From: an uncultured Dehalococcoidia bacterium
GTDB lineage: Bacteria > Chloroflexota > Dehalococcoidia > Lucifugimonadales > UBA3495
Assembly: GCA_958296225.1 (NCBI GenBank)
Contig: OY282456.1
Location: 2,914,001-2,978,000, forward strand
DNA: 64,000 nucleotides
Direction of reading: 5' to 3'
Shown: one piece after another, positions 61,524-64,000 of the stretch
Numbering within the stretch: position 1 is the stretch's first letter
How the letters are laid out: each line of letters opens with the position of its first letter
Program-made: the position numbers and the translations under genes
The notes under the pieces: model-generated
What the model was told of the DNA's origin: nothing
Databases searched by the model: none
Seen by the model: only the letters and a program-made list of their open reading frames with translations

Positions 61524-61962
61524 TCCACCGGTCGGCGCTGCGGGAATAATCCAGCGCGTCCCCGGCCCCGAAGAACAGCCCAATCTCTCGTTCCGCCGAC
61601 TCCGGGCTGTCGGAACCGTGGACGATGTTGCGCCCGATGTCGATGCCCAGGTCGCCCCGGATGGTGCCGGGCGCCGCCTCTCCCGGATTGGTTGACCCCA
61701 TAGTTTGCCGGGCCAGGGCCACGGCATTGGCCGCCTCCCAAATCATCGCCACGATGGGGCCGGACGTGATGAACGACACCAGCGACGGGAAAAAGGGCCG
61801 GTTGACGTGCTCCGCATAGTGGCGGCCGGCCAGGTCGGCATCAACCTGCATCAAGCGGATGGCAACCAGTTTGAGGCCCCGTCTTTCCAGCCGCGAGATG
61901 ACTTCTCCGATAAGTCCGCGCTGTACGCCGTCCGGTTTAATTGCAATGAAGGTTCGTGCCAT
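61510..61962 (-). CDS. ndk: Nucleoside-diphosphate kinase
   Basis: A 150-aa enzyme that moves gamma-phosphates between NTPs and NDPs. [22 protein letters not shown] is the N-terminus; the active-site histidine lies in [39 protein letters not shown] and [20 protein letters not shown] are typical. ATG 61962 gives the usual length; a frame reaching 62178 is a shadow extension. Confidence 0.97.
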   Translation of the reverse strand: MARTFIAIKPDGVQRGLIGEVISRLERRGLKLVAIRLMQVDADLAGRHYAEHVNRPFFPSLVSFITSGPIVAMIWEAANAVALARQTMGSTNPGEAAPGTIRGDLGIDIGRNIVHGSDSPESAEREIGLFFGAGDALDYSRSADRWITES

Positions 61963-62000
61963 GGGGTTGAGCGCTCCTGTTAGTTGATGACGTTCCGATG

Positions 62001-62720
62001 CTAGCGAGCGGGCAGCGAGGGCCGGCCTTGCCGCACCCGGTCCCGTTGTCTGGGCGCGCCGATAGTGGGCATTCGCAGGTAATAGGGCTGTAACGTTGCC
62101 AGGTCGCCGGCTTCGCCCCGGGCGATGCGTCGCGCGCCTTCGGAGGCCAGCTGCCACAGCCGGGCCGCCGGTGTCCACGGCGCTAGGGCGGCCCGGTTGG
62201 CTCCGGCGGCGCGGATGGTATCAGCGCGGGCTGAGGCAGCCTCGCCGCAGTAGGCGACCGTCGCAAAGTTGGCGGAATCCTGACGCAGCAGTTCCTCCGG
62301 CGGGGCGATGGCATCCGCGGCCAAACGGTTGCCGTGGCCATCGAACCAGGCGGCTGCCACCTCATTGCGCCCGGCTTCCAGCCAGGCCGACACCACGGCG
62401 GCGGTCTTAAAGTGCGGCCCGGCTTCCAGCTCCAGGGTGTCGATGCCGATGATGGGGAACCCGGCCGCCATGGCCAGGCCCTTGGCGGCGCTGACCCCGA
62501 CCCGCAAAGCGCTGAATGGCCCCGGCCCCAGCGCCACGGCAACGCCGGTTAGCCCGGATGCCCGGATGCGCTGCGCCGCCAGCAGTTCCGCCACCGCCGG
62601 CATCAGCTGTGCCGTGTGGTTGGCGGTGGCGCGCCAGAGGCGGGCTTCAATGACGGCGCCGGCGGCATCGGCCAGCGCCGCGCCGCCGCAGCGGGATGAG
62701 GTGTCAATCGCCAGCAGCAT
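62001..62720 (-). CDS. tsaB: tRNA threonylcarbamoyladenosine biosynthesis protein TsaB
   Basis: A 239-aa ASKHA-fold protein. [20 protein letters not shown] is the N-terminal phosphate loop; [25 protein letters not shown] is the family hallmark. It is the scaffold partner of TsaD in making t6A in tRNAs. Its start overlaps the tsaE stop (TGATG), so the two are co-translated. The C-terminal tail ([16 protein letters not shown]) is basic. Confidence 0.93.
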   Translation of the reverse strand: MLLAIDTSSRCGGAALADAAGAVIEARLWRATANHTAQLMPAVAELLAAQRIRASGLTGVAVALGPGPFSALRVGVSAAKGLAMAAGFPIIGIDTLELEAGPHFKTAAVVSAWLEAGRNEVAAAWFDGHGNRLAADAIAPPEELLRQDSANFATVAYCGEAASARADTIRAAGANRAALAPWTPAARLWQLASEGARRIARGEAGDLATLQPYYLRMPTIGAPRQRDRVRQGRPSLPAR

Positions 62721-63250
62721 CAGCAATCCCTTTCCGCCAGCCGCGCCAGCAGCCCGGCGAATCGCGCCGGAGCGTCGGCGATGGCAATGCGGCGCCGCGC
62801 GGGAACGGAACCGTCGTCGTCGGGAATCATCTCACAGGCGGCGGCGTTATTATCGTCAACGGCATAATCCAGCGTAATCCAAAGCGCGTCGTCGGGGAAG
62901 ATTCCGGCGGCGCGGTCGGCCCATTCTACGATGAGAATATCCTCGCCGGCCGCGATAATGTCCTCCAGCCCCAAATCCCACGCTTCCGCCGGATGCTCGA
63001 TGCGATACAGGTCGGCGTGGTGGATGGCAAGGCGGCCCCGGTAGCGGGTAACCAGCACGAAAGTGGGGCTGCGGGCGTAGCCGGGGACGCCCAGGCCCCG
63101 GGCGATGCCCTGGGTGAGGCAGGTTTTGCCGGCGCCCAGCGGCCCGGTGAGCAGGTACACGTCGCCAGGACGGGCGGCCTCTCCGATGATTTGGCCGACG
63201 GCGCGGGTGGCCGCGGCGCTGTCGGTGTAGATGGCAAGGTTGGCGGGCAT
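62720..63250 (-). CDS. tsaE: tRNA threonylcarbamoyladenosine biosynthesis ATPase TsaE
   Basis: A 176-aa P-loop ATPase. VYLLTGPLGAGKTCLTQGIARGLG is the Walker A region; SPTFVLVTRYRGRLAIHHADLYRI, DLGLEDIIAAGEDILIVEWADRA are the TsaE signatures. It acts with TsaB and TsaD in t6A synthesis. The ATG at 63250 gives the usual length, against a shadow extension to 63556. It is preceded by thiL with a 5-bp gap, so thiL-tsaE-tsaB form one operon. Confidence 0.95.
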   Translation of the reverse strand: MPANLAIYTDSAAATRAVGQIIGEAARPGDVYLLTGPLGAGKTCLTQGIARGLGVPGYARSPTFVLVTRYRGRLAIHHADLYRIEHPAEAWDLGLEDIIAAGEDILIVEWADRAAGIFPDDALWITLDYAVDDNNAAACEMIPDDDGSVPARRRIAIADAPARFAGLLARLAERDC

Positions 63251-63255
63251 CAGGG

Positions 63256-64000
63256 TTAGTCGTTGGCGAAGTGGTCCCAACCGGAGCCGCGACGGGGCCG
63301 GGGCCGGCCCGCGGTGTCGAGCACGGCGACCTGCCCCGGCGTTCCGCCGGTTATTTCCCCGATAATCGCGGCGCCGGACGGCAGCAAGTCCAGCGCCGTC
63401 GCCATTATATCCGGCGGCGCGGTGAACAGCAGCACGTAATCCTCGCCGCCGTACAGGGCCAGGTCGAGCCAATCGTCGGGGAACACGCTTTGGAGGCTGG
63501 GAGTTACCGGAACTGCATCGGCCCGGATAATAGCGGCTACCCCGCTGGCGGAACACAGCTTGCCCAGGTCGTCGGCCAGGCCGTCGCTGACGTCCATTGC
63601 CGAAGGGACGCCGGCCGCCACCAAGGATTTGCTCTCGGCAATATGGGGCCGGGGCCGGCGGTGCTGCGTAATCAGGATGTTGGCATTGGCATTATCAGGG
63701 ACGGCGGAGGGATTTTCCAGCAGCAGCCGCAGGCCGCCGGCGGAGCCGCCGACGGGCCCGGTGACGGCCACCTGATGGCCCGGCCGGGCGGCGGCGCGCA
63801 CCATTAGCGCGCCATGGGCAACCCCGGTGAGCGCGACCGTTACGAAAGCCACCGGCGAACTCACCAGATCGCCGCCGGCGATATGCGCTCCAAATTGCCG
63901 GCAAATCGCGGTCATCCCGGCGTACAGCTCCGCGATGTCGGCCACCGGCGTATGGGGGGGCAATCCCAGCGTAACCAGCGCCAGGGCCGGCGCGCCGCCC
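63256..64000 (-). CDS. thiL: Thiamine-monophosphate kinase ThiL (N-terminal part outside the window)
   Basis: Partial, at least 248 aa. The frame stays open to the window edge, with GAPALALVTLGLPPHTPVADIAELY preceding AGMTAICRQFGAHIAGGDLVSSPVAFVTVALTG, the ThiL core. VAVTGPVGGSAGGLRLLL, AAGVPSAMDVSDGLADDLGKLCSASG and DLALYGGEDYVLLFTAP are family motifs for ATP and TMP binding. It makes thiamine pyrophosphate from thiamine monophosphate. The TTG at 63963 is internal and not the start. Confidence 0.92.
   Translation of the reverse strand, partial: GGAPALALVTLGLPPHTPVADIAELYAGMTAICRQFGAHIAGGDLVSSPVAFVTVALTGVAHGALMVRAAARPGHQVAVTGPVGGSAGGLRLLLENPSAVPDNANANILITQHRRPRPHIAESKSLVAAGVPSAMDVSDGLADDLGKLCSASGVAAIIRADAVPVTPSLQSVFPDDWLDLALYGGEDYVLLFTAPPDIMATALDLLPSGAAIIGEITGGTPGQVAVLDTAGRPRPRRGSGWDHFAND

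Overview
This 64 kb window is GC-rich, densely packed bacterial DNA, with many 1-8 bp gene overlaps. The mix suggests a Chloroflexota lineage, possibly SAR202/Dehalococcoidia-like: flavin monooxygenases, VOC proteins, MmgE/PrpD, amidase and DadA-type oxidases, PurL/PurQ in the split form, and Uma2 proteins. That assignment is inference from gene content; there is no rRNA gene in the window.

Layout. 1-7.3 kb: a metallophosphoesterase, a NYN-LOTUS RNA-binding/nuclease protein with no ordinary start codon, and a reverse block yqeY-purQ-EamA-purL, followed by tRNA-Leu(CAA). 7.4-14.1 kb: a reverse-strand surface polysaccharide cluster (sugar epimerase, GT2, GT4, O-antigen ligase, flippase). 14.1-17.7 kb: pgi and a CapA-type protein. 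18.4-27.5 kb: a catabolic island (two VOC proteins, MmgE/PrpD, amidase, alpha/beta hydrolase, DadA-type oxidase, MFS transporter, RidA). 27.5-32.2 kb: an acyl-CoA carboxylase operon with a MNT-HEPN gene inside it. 32.5-41.4 kb: tRNA-Ile(GAU) and a second, forward polysaccharide cluster mixed with broken toxin-antitoxin genes and a tandem Uma2 duplication. 41.5-54.3 kb: mixed housekeeping genes (CCA-adding enzyme, prolyl-tRNA synthetase, pyruvate kinase), RDD membrane proteins, a duplicated HEPN-like gene, and remains of a FitAB toxin-antitoxin and an ISAs1 transposase. 54.4-64 kb: gltBD, a repeat-rich coiled-coil gene plus rsfS, and reverse ndk, tsaB, tsaE and thiL (cut by the window edge).

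The most unusual signal is a family of four non-autonomous, MITE-like elements (9273-9624, 15861-16045, 17739-18420, 26459-27060). They share 23-bp terminal inverted repeats, and two copies are flanked by 9-bp near-perfect direct repeats. The two long copies carry a near-consensus sigma-70 promoter (TTGACA, 17 bp, TATACT) followed by about 400 bp of well-conserved sequence whose reading frames are not conserved, so it may be a mobile non-coding RNA unit or a mobile promoter. No transposase for it lies in the window.

Other points of interest are the divergent gltB/coiled-coil promoter region with a CRP-like palindrome, the same extracytoplasmic module inserted in both O-antigen ligases, several decayed PIN-type toxin-antitoxin loci, and a 25-bp scar that records a collapsed HEPN-RDD duplication.
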